Counted from the stretch's first letter, positions 31,664 through 42,957 are shown. The stretch: 64,000 bases of DNA from an uncultured Flavobacteriales bacterium (GCA_913058295.1 CAJXRD010000008.1:19306-83305), one strand, 5' to 3'. The notes: a model not told the origin generated them from the sequence alone. A program made the numbers and translations.

Positions 31664-32662
31664 TTATAATTTATGTGATAAAAATGGATAATCTTCTTGA
31701 TCGTAAACAGCATCGTACATTACGTTCTTATCTGGATATGGAGATTCGTCGGCAAATTTTTCACATTCATTTACCAAATCTCTTACTTTTTTATCTATCT
31801 CTTCTAATTGTTTTTCTGTAGCGTATTTTTTCTTTGTAATAACATCTCTAACATAAGTAATCGGATCTTCTTTTTGTTTTTCTACAACTTCCGCTTTCGT
31901 ACGATAATGTTGTGCATCACTCATAGAATGCCCTCTAAAACGATAGGTCCTTATTTCTAAAAAACTAGGTCCTTCCCCTCGACGAGCTCTTTGAATAGCT
32001 TCATCCAATTCTTTTGCTACTGTTTCTGGCTTCATTCCATCTACAGGCTTACAAGGCATTTCGTAAGCTAATCCCATCTTCCAAATTTCGGAATGACTAG
32101 CAGTACGTTCTACTGAAGTTCCCATAGCGTAACCATTATTTTCAACACAAAAAACAACAGGTAATTTCCAAAGCATTGCTAAATTAAATGCTTCGTGAAG
32201 TGATCCTTGTCGCATAGCGCCATCCCCCATAAAAGTAAGTGTAACTGCATCGCGTTTAAAATATTTATCTGCGAATGCTAAACCAGCACCCAAAGGTATT
32301 TGTCCTCCAACAATTCCGTGACCACCATAAAAACGGTGTTCCTTAGAAAAAATATGCATAGAACCACCTAGCCCTTGAGAAGTACCAGTACCTTTTCCAT
32401 ACAATTCTGCCATTACCCTTTTTGGATCTACTCCCATGGCAATCGGCTGTACATGATTTCTATAAGCAGTTATCATTCTATCCTTAGTTAAATCCATTGC
32501 ATGCAATGCACCAGCTAATACAGCTTCCTGACCATTATAGAGATGTAAAAAACCTCTTACTTTTTGGTTGATATAAACTTGCGCAAGTTTATCTTCAAAT
32601 TTTCTCCAGAAGTACATGTTCTCGTACCATTCTAGATATGTTTTTTTTGTGATTTTCTTCAT
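31664..32662 (-). CDS. pdhA: pyruvate dehydrogenase E1 alpha
   Basis: GQEAVLAGA, FMGDGAMRQGSLHEAFNLA, RFRGHSMSD. Confidence 0.95.
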   Translation of the reverse strand: MKKITKKTYLEWYENMYFWRKFEDKLAQVYINQKVRGFLHLYNGQEAVLAGALHAMDLTKDRMITAYRNHVQPIAMGVDPKRVMAELYGKGTGTSQGLGGSMHIFSKEHRFYGGHGIVGGQIPLGAGLAFADKYFKRDAVTLTFMGDGAMRQGSLHEAFNLAMLWKLPVVFCVENNGYAMGTSVERTASHSEIWKMGLAYEMPCKPVDGMKPETVAKELDEAIQRARRGEGPSFLEIRTYRFRGHSMSDAQHYRTKAEVVEKQKEDPITYVRDVITKKKYATEKQLEEIDKKVRDLVNECEKFADESPYPDKNVMYDAVYDQEDYPFLSHKL

Positions 32663-32766
32663 TTGTTAACGTACTATTAGCCAATTAGGCAAATTACTAC
32701 AAGGTTAGCAAAAATACTATATTCTAAGATTCTACAATGCTAGATTTGCTAAAAACTATTAAATCG

Positions 32767-33249
32767 TTATAGAAAGGTGCTATCGAAAATAAGGGGTAAT
32801 AAATCTTTTATGGAATTGGATTTAACAATTTTCCCCGATTCTCCCATAAAATAGATAGCCATAAAAGCGTTTTGTTTTACTTCATACTCTGCCAATACTT
32901 GCCTACAAGCACCACAAGGAGCAACGGGTGAGGTAACTTTATTTTTTAATGACTTCGCTGAAATCGCCATGGTAGTGATGGTCGCATTTGGATGTGTAGC
33001 ACCAGCATGAAATATAGCCACACGTTCTGCACAAAGTCCTGATGGATAAGCAGCATTTTCTTGATTATTACCTAAAATAATTTCTCCAGTATCCAACTGA
33101 AGTGCCGCCCCAACTTTAAATTGTGAATAAGGCGCATAAGCATTTTCACGTGCTTCATGCGCCTTATTCATTAAAGTTTGAATCGAAGAAGGAAGATCTG
33201 AAATAGTATCAAACACTTCTAAATTAATTTCAATTCTTATGTTTTTCAC
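32767..33249 (-). CDS. cdd: cytidine deaminase
   Basis: NAAYPSGLCAERVA; PCGACRQVL. Confidence 0.95.
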   Translation of the reverse strand: MKNIRIEINLEVFDTISDLPSSIQTLMNKAHEARENAYAPYSQFKVGAALQLDTGEIILGNNQENAAYPSGLCAERVAIFHAGATHPNATITTMAISAKSLKNKVTSPVAPCGACRQVLAEYEVKQNAFMAIYFMGESGKIVKSNSIKDLLPLIFDSTFL

Positions 33250-33254
33250 ATTTT

Positions 33255-34475
33255 CTAGTATTCGTCATACTCATCTCCAAAGCTAAATGTTAGTCCGAAA
33301 CGAAGGGTACCTTCTAATGGACTTACTACACTTGAAGTAGAAATTAAATAGGATATATCTATATTTATTGTAGTATATTTAAATCCAGCACCTAAAGACA
33401 TAAACTGTCTAGCACCTTTATCTGGGTGCTCATTAAAATAACCAGCTCTAAAAGCAAATACATCTCTAAACCAATATTCTGCTCCTAATGCCCAAGTAAC
33501 TTCATTTAATTCTTCACTAAATCCGTTTGGCGCATCTGTAAAAGATTGAGTCATTCCTTTAAAGAAGTTAACATCTGGATCTTTTCCTTTATAAATTGCA
33601 TTGTTATCTATAACAACTTCTCCATCATCTAATTCACCGTTTCCATTATCATCTACAAACTCCGTCCCTCGAATTGGAGGAGTTGGCACTAATAATTTAT
33701 TAAACTCTATGCTTACCCCAATTTTATTGTATTCATCTAAGATAAAATCAAATCCACCACCAAGAGCAAGGTTTGTTGGCAAGCTACTTTCTGAACCAAC
33801 TTCATCATATTTTAATTTAGGTCCAATATTCGAGATATTAAAACCACCTCTCCAACGGCCATCAAAACTATCGTAAGCTACTTCTTCACTTTGGTAATAT
33901 CCAGAAATATCTACTGCAAACGAACTTGCTGCAGTAGCATCTTCATTAGCTGTTTGTAATTTTAAATCGGATCTAATATACCTTCCTGTAATACCCATTG
34001 AAAAACGTTCGTCTAATCTTAATGAATAGGAAACATCAAAAGCAAGTTCATTTGGCTTTACAATTAAAGGCTCTTGATCAATAGTTTCTCTAAGCTCTAT
34101 TTCACCATTGCTAAAATATCTAAAACCGAATGCTAATGCACTTCTTTCATTTAAACGATTATAATAAGTAACATTTCCTAAAAAGATATCACTAACCAAA
34201 CTACTTAAATAAGGAGTGTAAGTTATACCTATACCTTGTTTAGAAACTGCAAAAGCATATTTTGAAGCATTCCATTGTTGTGAGAATGCATCTGCTGAAG
34301 TGGTAACACCAATATCAGCTAAACCTGCAGAACGTGCATCTGCTGCAATTAACATAAAAGGAACACCTGTTGTAATTGCTCGCGAATCATCTGAATTAGG
34401 AATAATAACAACTTCTTGTGCTGAAACATTATAAGCGATTAACCCCAATAATGCGAATAAAAATATTTTTTTCAT
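33255..34475 (-). CDS. porV: T9SS outer membrane protein PorV
   Basis: DDSRAITTGVPFMLIAADARSAGLADIGVTTSADAFSQQWNASKYAF; next to porU. Confidence 0.9.
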   Translation of the reverse strand: MKKIFLFALLGLIAYNVSAQEVVIIPNSDDSRAITTGVPFMLIAADARSAGLADIGVTTSADAFSQQWNASKYAFAVSKQGIGITYTPYLSSLVSDIFLGNVTYYNRLNERSALAFGFRYFSNGEIELRETIDQEPLIVKPNELAFDVSYSLRLDERFSMGITGRYIRSDLKLQTANEDATAASSFAVDISGYYQSEEVAYDSFDGRWRGGFNISNIGPKLKYDEVGSESSLPTNLALGGGFDFILDEYNKIGVSIEFNKLLVPTPPIRGTEFVDDNGNGELDDGEVVIDNNAIYKGKDPDVNFFKGMTQSFTDAPNGFSEELNEVTWALGAEYWFRDVFAFRAGYFNEHPDKGARQFMSLGAGFKYTTINIDISYLISTSSVVSPLEGTLRFGLTFSFGDEYDEY

Positions 34476-34511
34476 TTAGTAAAATTTTTGACAAATATAA
34501 TTTTAATTTAT

Positions 34512-37500
34512 TTATAGAATAACTAGTTTTTCAAATTTTTCAACTTGGTGATTAGTTAACGTAGATTTTACGGTAATCTTATATACATATACACCTTTTC
34601 CTATACGATCTCCAAAATCATCTTTTCCATCCCAACTTATACTTCTAAATAAATTGCTTCCAGTGGAAGGATATGTACCTCCATGAGTCCAAACTACTTT
34701 CCCAGTTACTGTAAAAACCTGCACTTGAACCTCTAATGTTTCGTATTCCCTATTATGATTAAACCAAAATTCTGTATAACTAACAAATGGATTAGGATAG
34801 TTTAAAACTCGGTTAATCTCTAATGTCTCATTATTCGCAACAACAAATTGTATATCTGTTGATGATGAATTATTATAAACATCCCAAGCTTTTAATGTAA
34901 GGGTATGAATGCCATTTTCTAAATCTCGAAGCTTAAAATTAGTCAATCCTCTAGTGTAATCGTCTACTTCTGCTTGATAATATTCGTTTAAAACAAATGG
35001 ATTACTTTCATCTCCATCCAATATAGCAACAATATCATGTCCAATACCACTAGCGGTATTAATACCATTTTCATCCTCTAATTTTGCAATAAGAATTGGA
35101 GAGTTATTAGTGACACCTCCTGAAACAAAACTTTCATCATTCATAAAGAGCTGTATCAATGGCCCTTGATTATCCTCAGGCGCATCTTCATTTAAGCCAC
35201 CTATTTTTAACTTTAAATTAAACCCAGACCTATCATCTAATGCACTATCCTCTTGAGCATAAAAGCTTACTCTACCTGTCCCAAAAGGAATTTTGGTGTC
35301 TTTTGGCATCACAAATTCAAATTCAAAAACCCCATTAGTTACCTTTGCCTGGCCATTAAAAAGCACTTCACCAAGGGTTTTATAATCTAATATTAACAAC
35401 TCTCCTCCTACGGAAGTACCATCATTCCCTAAAGTACTTCGATAGGAATCTTTATCAAAAAGTTTCGCTTCTAAAACACCGCTATAATTTGTTTGTAACA
35501 CATTATTTTCATCAAGAATTTCTCCACCTATCCGCACTTTACTTAAGGCTTTTAAAGTATCTACAGCATCTTCAATTGGAACCCCATTTAATGTAGTTAG
35601 ATTAACTTTTTGTTTAGGGAAAGCAAGACGCATTGCAGGATCACCTATAAAAAAAACGACTCGCCTATTCTCACTAAGAATATTATTTTTTGATATTCGT
35701 ACTGCTTCTGAAGGGGGGTTTGGAATATTCATTCCATACCCAAATAATTCGGGTGCCAATTCTTGATTAAATTCTACACCTACAGAAGCCGAAATTGATC
35801 TTGTTGTCGTAATTAATGAAATAGCACCTCCTTCTTTGTTCCAAAAACTAAGTTCACCAGCTGTTATACGTAAGGGATTGTCAAACTTTGTAAACTCACA
35901 GGTTACGGTTACTATACAAGGAAATTTGTTTTTGTTTTTAAACTCAATTGCTGTTTCTTTAGTATATATACGTTCAGAAGCTAAGCCATCCTCTCCTCCA
36001 TGTCCAAAATAATTAATAATAAGCGCTCCAACTTCGGTTGCATTTTCGAATGCATCATTTACATCTGGATATCTATCTCCTCCTGCAGATGCAATTTGCC
36101 GATAAGAATCCGAATGAATCTTCTTTACATTAACATAAGGTTTTTCTAAAGTAACTTCATCTCCAAGATTATCTAAATTAACTTGTAAGGTTTCGTGTTC
36201 CCATGATTTATCAACATCATCAGAGACTAAAACAAAATCATTCCGCCAGTTTCCATAAGATAATTTTGATTCGTAATTAACAATTTTATCAATCATTGCA
36301 TTAGCAAGACTAACATCATCTACTAACATCCTTCCAACAGCAATGTCTAACTTTTCACTAGCAATCATTAGGCCTTCATTCGGGTCCATATTTCCAAAAA
36401 AGTCATCCGACATAAAAGACCTATAGGTACTTTGACTATTTAATGTATGGTATGTTGGAACTATGTTGTTATTATTAGATAGTCTATCCTTATAGTCTAC
36501 AGAGGTGTCCCCAAATAGGCAAACATATTTTATCCTTTTATCATCTGAAGAAGCATTTTCATATATATAACGCACTAAGTTTCTAATTGCCCCTATATCT
36601 TGCTTCCCTGAACTGAATTCTTCATAAATTTTGTCTGTAGTTATAACTTTAATATTAAATCCATCAATATTTTTTCTATGATTCGCTAAACGCAAAGCAG
36701 GTTGTAGTAAAAAAGGAGGAACTACAATTAAATAATCAATATCCAAAAAATTCCCAGATTCATCGTTGAAAATAGTTCCTTTTAAATTTTGATTCGGAAC
36801 TGTTGATTGAGAAATTTTAATCGGTGAAAAATAATCGTTAGAATTTACTGCAACATACTCTCTAACTTCACCTAATTGGGCTTTAAACACAAATGAAGCA
36901 TTATTCCCTTCATTCTGTTTTGAGGTTATAAAAGTGGGGTTTGAAACATCCCATACTTGTGAAAATTGAGAAGCATTATCAATTCTATACTCTCCAATTC
37001 CCGTGGATGTTCCTACAGAGTTTTTTCTAAAAGCCAATTGCCCAGTAACTCCAGATAATTGCCTTATTGCATCCACACTAATAAAATCAAGATATCCAAT
37101 ACTAGTAGGGTTCCCGCCATTATTATAAGCTAAATTAAATGTAACCGTTTCGTCACCAGCTGGCACCTCGCCAACAAATTGATCAACATCTAATAATCTT
37201 GGATCATTAATAGGGGTAAAAATCAATGGGTCTAAACTAGTCCCATTAACAGCTATTGCCATAGATGTCGATGACTCTGAAGCAGATGCAACTTTTACTT
37301 TTACATTCATAAGTTCACTCGACACTATATTAGGAAAGTTTAATACAAAAGATTGTTCACTTTCTATATCAAATCTATTACTAAACCACTTTCTTCCTAC
37401 TTTAACCGGACTTTCTTCGTCACTTTCAATAAATTGATAGTCGTTAAATTGGGTAATCACTTCTCCTGGATTTCCAGATGGCTCAACCATTGCTTGAACT

Positions 37501-38363
37501 CTTAACCCTGGCCCACTCCCTACAGTAATATAATAATAAGATTCGTCACTATAAGGATTTATATTTGTATCATAATCGGTTTCATTTTCTTCACCTAAAT
37601 AACCTAAGGTACTAGTTCCGTAGAATAAAATAAAATCATTTGAATCAAAACTTCCATCATTTTCACCAATAACTTGAATTGAATTTTCTTGAAGATCAAA
37701 AACAGTATTATCTTCATTTAAAAAAGGCAAAGGAGCTCCTCCATTACCATATACTTTAATATTTCTAGGGTTAATACCATCGGTATTCATCCCTAAATCA
37801 TCTAAAAAGTTTTTATTGATACGATGAATTCCTGTTTTTTCTACTTTAAATTTATACCAGTTTCCAGTTGCTAAAACTGAATTAGTTATTTGCAACTGAC
37901 GTGCAGAGTTATTTCTACTCTTAGCAGTGTAAGAAATATCAAAAGAAAGAACTTTTTGATAACCGAAACTAGTCTTTACTATTGGCGATATATTTATGAC
38001 AGTATATATTATATTTCGAGCGGCACTACTTTTAATGTCGTATTTAATTTGATTTGGAACTAGTTTCTTGTTCAGATTCTTTAATTCACTATTGGTCAAG
38101 TCTCCGTAAACTATATTCGAAACCCTTAAAGATTTTTCGTCTGCAAAACTATTATCTATCCATTGTTCTCTATAAATCAATTCTTCATCTGTTGGCAAGA
38201 TTTGCAATGCAGAGATAGATTTATCTTTTGAAAAAGAAACTTTCTTGGATTTAGAATTAGTATCTATATTGGATTTCCAATTAATTTCAATATTTCTATT
38301 TTGTGCCAACATCAATAGAGGCATCAAAAATATACTCAAATAAAGTAACGTATTTTTCATCAT
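34512..38363 (-). CDS. porU: T9SS C-terminal signal peptidase PorU
   Basis: Gingipain-type C25 domain (LIINYFGHGGEDGLASERI); signal peptide MMKNTLLYLSIFLMPLLMLAQ supports a start near 38363 rather than 38471. Confidence 0.9.
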   Translation of the reverse strand: MMKNTLLYLSIFLMPLLMLAQNRNIEINWKSNIDTNSKSKKVSFSKDKSISALQILPTDEELIYREQWIDNSFADEKSLRVSNIVYGDLTNSELKNLNKKLVPNQIKYDIKSSAARNIIYTVINISPIVKTSFGYQKVLSFDISYTAKSRNNSARQLQITNSVLATGNWYKFKVEKTGIHRINKNFLDDLGMNTDGINPRNIKVYGNGGAPLPFLNEDNTVFDLQENSIQVIGENDGSFDSNDFILFYGTSTLGYLGEENETDYDTNINPYSDESYYYITVGSGPGLRVQAMVEPSGNPGEVITQFNDYQFIESDEESPVKVGRKWFSNRFDIESEQSFVLNFPNIVSSELMNVKVKVASASESSTSMAIAVNGTSLDPLIFTPINDPRLLDVDQFVGEVPAGDETVTFNLAYNNGGNPTSIGYLDFISVDAIRQLSGVTGQLAFRKNSVGTSTGIGEYRIDNASQFSQVWDVSNPTFITSKQNEGNNASFVFKAQLGEVREYVAVNSNDYFSPIKISQSTVPNQNLKGTIFNDESGNFLDIDYLIVVPPFLLQPALRLANHRKNIDGFNIKVITTDKIYEEFSSGKQDIGAIRNLVRYIYENASSDDKRIKYVCLFGDTSVDYKDRLSNNNNIVPTYHTLNSQSTYRSFMSDDFFGNMDPNEGLMIASEKLDIAVGRMLVDDVSLANAMIDKIVNYESKLSYGNWRNDFVLVSDDVDKSWEHETLQVNLDNLGDEVTLEKPYVNVKKIHSDSYRQIASAGGDRYPDVNDAFENATEVGALIINYFGHGGEDGLASERIYTKETAIEFKNKNKFPCIVTVTCEFTKFDNPLRITAGELSFWNKEGGAISLITTTRSISASVGVEFNQELAPELFGYGMNIPNPPSEAVRISKNNILSENRRVVFFIGDPAMRLAFPKQKVNLTTLNGVPIEDAVDTLKALSKVRIGGEILDENNVLQTNYSGVLEAKLFDKDSYRSTLGNDGTSVGGELLILDYKTLGEVLFNGQAKVTNGVFEFEFVMPKDTKIPFGTGRVSFYAQEDSALDDRSGFNLKLKIGGLNEDAPEDNQGPLIQLFMNDESFVSGGVTNNSPILIAKLEDENGINTASGIGHDIVAILDGDESNPFVLNEYYQAEVDDYTRGLTNFKLRDLENGIHTLTLKAWDVYNNSSSTDIQFVVANNETLEINRVLNYPNPFVSYTEFWFNHNREYETLEVQVQVFTVTGKVVWTHGGTYPSTGSNLFRSISWDGKDDFGDRIGKGVYVYKITVKSTLTNHQVEKFEKLVIL

Positions 38364-38581
38364 AATTAGTAACGCTTCAAATATACACTTAGTATAGTAG
38401 ACTTTTTTAAAAGATTTTCTTGAAATCCAATTATTATAAAATAAATTTAAAACAATTGCGTTTGCTAACAAATCAGTAGAATAAATACCCTAAACCTAAC
38501 AGTTTATTAAATTTTAAAATATTATTGATATATAATCGTTAATTACTATATTGCGAACCCAACTTTTCTTAACTGAAAACT

Positions 38582-40255
38582 ATGAATATTAAAAAAAACT
38601 TAGCTTTTAAGCTACTTATTGTACTATTTACTGCCACTATATTGGTAAGTTGTAACAAATCTAGAGATTATAAAAGCAGCTCAAGAGCTACTGGATGGAA
38701 AATGAACGCCAAAGAAGGTGGTTTCCAACATAACCCAGATGCCAAAGAACAAGAGACCGGACCTGGTCTAGTATTTATTGAAGGTGGTACTTACACAAAG
38801 GGTAAAGTACAGGATGATCCAATGCACGATTGGAACAATAGTCCAAACCAACAACACGTTCAGTCTTTTTATATGGATGAAACCGAAGTAACAAATCTTA
38901 TGTATCATGAATACTTAGATTGGTTAAAAACAGTTTTTCCTCCTGAAGATGAAAACTACAGAAAAATTTATGAAGGAGCTGTTCCAGACACTTTAGTTTG
39001 GAGAAACAGATTAGGATATAACGAAGTAATGACTAATAATTATTTGCGTCATCCTGCCTACGCAGATTATCCTGTAGTTGGTGTTAGCTGGATTCAAGCT
39101 GTTGAGTTTGGAAACTGGAGAACAGATCGTGTAAATGAAATGATTTTAGAAACTGAAGGGTTTACTGCAAGAAACGCTCGTTACGACGTTGAAGCTGGTG
39201 AAACTTTTAGTACTCAAACTTACCTTAACTCTCCTACGATGACTTATGGAGGGAATGATTCTATAACAAGAGGAGGAAGTAAATCTGAATCAAGACAAAA
39301 AAGAAGTGAAGACAGTACTAATCTTTATGTTCAACGTAAAGACGGATTACTTTTACCAGCATATCGTTTACCAACTGAATCAGAATGGGAATATGCAGCA
39401 CTTGGTTTAGTAGGATTACGTAATTATAATGTTTATAGAGGTAGAAAAAAATATCCTTGGGAAGGGCAATATACTCGTTCTGGGAAAAGAAAATCTAAAG
39501 GTGACCAACTAGCAAACTTCAAACAAGGAGATGGTGATTATGGTGGTATTGCTGGATGGAGTGATGACGGAGCGGATATAACTGCAGAAGTTAAATCTTA
39601 TGAGCCTAACGACTTCGGTCTTTACGATATGGCTGGTAACGTTGCCGAATGGGTAGCAGATGTTTATCGCCCTATAGTAGATGATGAATTTAATGATTTT
39701 AACTACTTCCGTGGAAATGTATATACCAAAAATTATATTGGAGAAGATGGTAAAGTAAAAATCGTTACTGCAGATTCTATAGTTTTTGATACATTAAGTA
39801 ACGGAAAAATTATTGCAAGAAATTTACCTGGTGAAATTCATCAAGTACCTGTAGATGATAACGAAACTTATTTAAGAACTAATTTCTCTGAAAGTGATCA
39901 ACGTGATTATCGTGATGGAGATAAAAAATCTAGTCGTTACTACCAATCATTTGATGGTGATGATGATAATGTTGATGACAATAAGAGAATGTACAATTCA
40001 CCTAATCATTCTGTAACTGCAGATGATGAAGGAAACTTAGATCGTCAATATGATGAATCTTCAGTTAGAACTTCTTTAATTAACAATGAAGTAAGAGTAT
40101 ATAAAGGAGGTTCTTGGAGAGATAGAGATTATTGGTTAGATCCAGCGCAAAGAAGATATTGGCCTCAAGATATGGCTACAGATTATATTGGATTTAGATG
40201 TGCTATGTCTCGTGTAGGATCAAAATCTAAAGAAGCAAAAAGACCAAGACATTAA
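38582..40255 (+). CDS. gldJ: gliding motility lipoprotein GldJ
   Basis: Lipobox ILVSCNKSRDYKSSSRATGWKMN; FGE-sulfatase fold; divergent from porUV. Confidence 0.93.
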   Translation: MNIKKNLAFKLLIVLFTATILVSCNKSRDYKSSSRATGWKMNAKEGGFQHNPDAKEQETGPGLVFIEGGTYTKGKVQDDPMHDWNNSPNQQHVQSFYMDETEVTNLMYHEYLDWLKTVFPPEDENYRKIYEGAVPDTLVWRNRLGYNEVMTNNYLRHPAYADYPVVGVSWIQAVEFGNWRTDRVNEMILETEGFTARNARYDVEAGETFSTQTYLNSPTMTYGGNDSITRGGSKSESRQKRSEDSTNLYVQRKDGLLLPAYRLPTESEWEYAALGLVGLRNYNVYRGRKKYPWEGQYTRSGKRKSKGDQLANFKQGDGDYGGIAGWSDDGADITAEVKSYEPNDFGLYDMAGNVAEWVADVYRPIVDDEFNDFNYFRGNVYTKNYIGEDGKVKIVTADSIVFDTLSNGKIIARNLPGEIHQVPVDDNETYLRTNFSESDQRDYRDGDKKSSRYYQSFDGDDDNVDDNKRMYNSPNHSVTADDEGNLDRQYDESSVRTSLINNEVRVYKGGSWRDRDYWLDPAQRRYWPQDMATDYIGFRCAMSRVGSKSKEAKRPRH

Positions 40256-40322
40256 AAAACAAAATATATAAATAAAAAAACCTCTTCTTAATCTGGAGAG
40301 GTTTTTTTGTATCTTTAATCGT

Positions 40323-41612
40323 GTGAAAACAGAAACTCTTCATCAGCATTTTTTAAAATCATCTGGTATTTGTACAGACACGCGTAGCATTACAAAAGAC
40401 TGTCTATTTTTTGCTTTAAAAGGAGAAAACTTTAACGGCAATAAATTTACTCAAGAAGCATTAAACAAAGGAGCTTATAAAGTAATCATCGATGAAGATG
40501 ATTATCATAAAGAATCTGGAGAAACTATATTATTTTCAGATGTTTTAACCTCTTTACAAAACCTCACTTCCTACCATAGGGAATATTTAAAGCTCCCAAT
40601 TATTGCATTAACAGGCAGCAACGGAAAAACAACTACAAAAGAGTTAATAAATGCTGTATTATCTAAAAAGTTTAATACGGTTGCTACCAAAGGAAATTTA
40701 AACAATCATATTGGCGTTCCTTTAACCCTTCTATCTATGAATTCTGAAACAGAAATAGGAATAATAGAAATGGGGGCAAATCATTTAAAGGAAATCGAAT
40801 TATTATGTGAGATTGCTAAACCAGATTATGGTTATATCACAAATTTTGGCAAAGCTCATCTAGAAGGTTTCGGTAGTATGGAAGGAGTTATTAAAGGAAA
40901 AACAGAGCTTTATAATCATTTAAAACAATTTAATAAAATTGCATTTGTAAATGCCGAGGACCCAAAACAATTAGAGCTCAGTAAAACGATTAATCGCATC
41001 ACTTTTGGCAATAAGCAACAAGATTACTCTATTCAATTAAAAGATGCCTCAGAACAAGTCTTAGTGCAATTTAAAGGATTAGACATACAAAGTAACTTAA
41101 TTGGTTTATACAACTTTCATAATATAGCAGCAGCTATTTGTATTGGCGACTATTTTAAAGTTTCTAAAGAAAACATTAAAAAGGCTATTGAAAGTTATAC
41201 TCCAAAAAACAATCGTTCTCAATTAATAGAAAAAGGGACTAATAAAATAATATTAGATGCTTATAATGCGAATCCATCTAGCATGAAAGTTGCATTAGAA
41301 AACTTTAAACAAACAAAAGGAAAATCTAAAATTGCATTCTTAGGAGATATGTTTGAACTAGGTGCAGAAGCTGAAAAAGAACATCAATATATCGCTGACC
41401 TTTTAAAGGAAAGCAATTTTGAAAAAGTCTATCTAATTGGCGAAAACTTCTTTAACACCAAATCTTCTTCATCACAAATTCACAAGTTTAAATCGTTTGA
41501 CGAACTTAAAAAAGAATTAGACACTAATACAATAAAAGACAGTCATCTCCTTATAAAAGCTTCCAGAGGCATGGCTTTAGAACGTATACTTCAATTAAAT
41601 TGCTTTGTTTAA
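40323..41612 (+). CDS. murF: UDP-N-acetylmuramoyl-tripeptide--D-alanyl-D-alanine ligase
   Basis: DTRSITKDCLFFALKGENFNGN; ALTGSNGKTTTKELI. Confidence 0.92.
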   Translation: MKTETLHQHFLKSSGICTDTRSITKDCLFFALKGENFNGNKFTQEALNKGAYKVIIDEDDYHKESGETILFSDVLTSLQNLTSYHREYLKLPIIALTGSNGKTTTKELINAVLSKKFNTVATKGNLNNHIGVPLTLLSMNSETEIGIIEMGANHLKEIELLCEIAKPDYGYITNFGKAHLEGFGSMEGVIKGKTELYNHLKQFNKIAFVNAEDPKQLELSKTINRITFGNKQQDYSIQLKDASEQVLVQFKGLDIQSNLIGLYNFHNIAAAICIGDYFKVSKENIKKAIESYTPKNNRSQLIEKGTNKIILDAYNANPSSMKVALENFKQTKGKSKIAFLGDMFELGAEAEKEHQYIADLLKESNFEKVYLIGENFFNTKSSSSQIHKFKSFDELKKELDTNTIKDSHLLIKASRGMALERILQLNCFV

Positions 41613-42668
41613 AACCATTTTCTTTACTATAGAAATACCACTTTCTGTACTTAATCTTGAAAAATAAATTCCGCTAGATAATTTTAATTCAGAGAGCGAC
41701 ACTTGGTGTGTACCAGCATGCTTTTCTTCATTCACCAATGTTTTAATTAACATCCCAATAGAATTAAAAACTTGTAATTTTACCGTTTCTGAATCCTTAA
41801 GAGAATATTGCAAATAAGAGGATTCATCAATAGGATTGGAAGATATTTCAAAATCGAAGGGATTGAAATCTTCATCAGAAACAGACAAAACAGTTAAGTC
41901 TACAAAAATCACAGAGGACCCCATAGGAATTCCAAGTACATCTGTACTTTGACTATATCCAATATCGGCAGGAGAATTTAAACTTGGAGTAATAACTGTT
42001 TCAGAAACTGAAAAATCATTGTTGTATTTTGTAATTCTAGCAGGTGACCAAGAAGAAATATAATAATTCCCATCACTATCATCATCGATTCCATCAATAT
42101 TAGAAAAACTAGTAGTAACCAAAGTTGAAACTTCATTAGTTCCTAAATCTACTGCTTTGATTTTCGCATTAGATCCCCAGGTTACAAATAGTAATCGGTT
42201 ATTAGCTTCATCGAATAAAACACCATTTGGAGTTCCTCCAGTGCTGGATACTATTTCTGTATAAATGGGATTTGAAACATCCGTCACATCTATTGAATAT
42301 ATTTTTCCAGCTGAAAAATCGCTTACCCAAAGTGTATTTGCCCCATCATTTGTTAAGCCATTTAAAAAACTAACACCAGGAATTTGAAGATTCATGACTT
42401 CCTCTTCACTTGTTAAATCATATCCTTTAATTGCATTTGAAGCCACAGCAAATAAAGTATTGTCAAGCACTTCTAATCCGTGGGATGCATTTCCAGTACC
42501 AAAATAACTTAGATTCCCTTCCCCATCATCTGCAATAATTCTAGAGCCATTAGAAACTAACCATTGGTTATTTATAGGATCGTATTCTACACTTTCAGCA
42601 GATTGATAGTTTTGTGACAATAATAGGCTCACATTGAATAAGAAGAAAAGTCTAAAGATAGTTTTCAT
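41595..42668 (-). CDS. SMP-30/gluconolactonase-like beta-propeller protein with T9SS sorting domain
   Basis: ESVEYDPINNQWLVSNGSRIIADD; C-terminal KMVLNKAI. Confidence 0.65.
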   Translation of the reverse strand: MKTIFRLFFLFNVSLLLSQNYQSAESVEYDPINNQWLVSNGSRIIADDGEGNLSYFGTGNASHGLEVLDNTLFAVASNAIKGYDLTSEEEVMNLQIPGVSFLNGLTNDGANTLWVSDFSAGKIYSIDVTDVSNPIYTEIVSSTGGTPNGVLFDEANNRLLFVTWGSNAKIKAVDLGTNEVSTLVTTSFSNIDGIDDDSDGNYYISSWSPARITKYNNDFSVSETVITPSLNSPADIGYSQSTDVLGIPMGSSVIFVDLTVLSVSDEDFNPFDFEISSNPIDESSYLQYSLKDSETVKLQVFNSIGMLIKTLVNEEKHAGTHQVSLSELKLSSGIYFSRLSTESGISIVKKMVLNKAI

Positions 42669-42727
42669 AGTTTTTTTCGAAACTAATCATTATTATTGAA
42701 TTTATGGCGAAACACCAAAACAGAATT

Positions 42728-42784
42728 TTTCGGAAATAAAAAATCCATCAGCCTTGGGCTGATGGATTTTCCGCTTGATGTGGA
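42728..42784. repeat. tRNA-flank-like repeat copy 1 (terminator hairpin + GCTTGATGTGG)
   Basis: TCCATCAGCC-TTGG-GCTGATGGA followed by TTTTCCGCTTGATGTGG; near-identical to 42899-42957. Confidence 0.85.
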
Positions 42785-42823
42785 CTACAAGATTACTTCC
42801 AGTGATCCAGAACAAACCCAATG

Positions 42824-42870
42824 CTGCAAATAGAAAATCACATCGCTAAGCGATCTATTTTTTTATTTCC
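42824..42870. repeat. hairpin unit (ATCGC-TAA-GCGAT inner stem)
   Basis: CTGCAAATAGAAAATCACATCGCTAAGCGATCTATTTTTTTATTTCC, related to three units at 54.7-55.0 kb. Confidence 0.6.
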
Positions 42871-42898
42871 TTCAAATTTTCAAAATGTGATTTTGAAA

Positions 42899-42957
42899 TC
42901 TTCGGAAATAAAAAAAATCTATCAGCCTTGGGCTGATGGATTTTCCGCTTGATGTGG
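42899..42957. repeat. tRNA-flank-like repeat copy 2
   Basis: Same terminator and GCTTGATGTGG segment as copy 1. Confidence 0.85.

Noticed and set aside
31664-32662. Missing E1-beta next to pdhA/E2
   Set aside because: E1-beta is often encoded elsewhere in this group; absence from the window is not evidence of an unusual complex.
41595-41612. 18-bp convergent overlap of murF and the downstream secreted-protein gene
   Set aside because: Both stops are real, but short tail-to-tail overlaps are common; no special function inferred.
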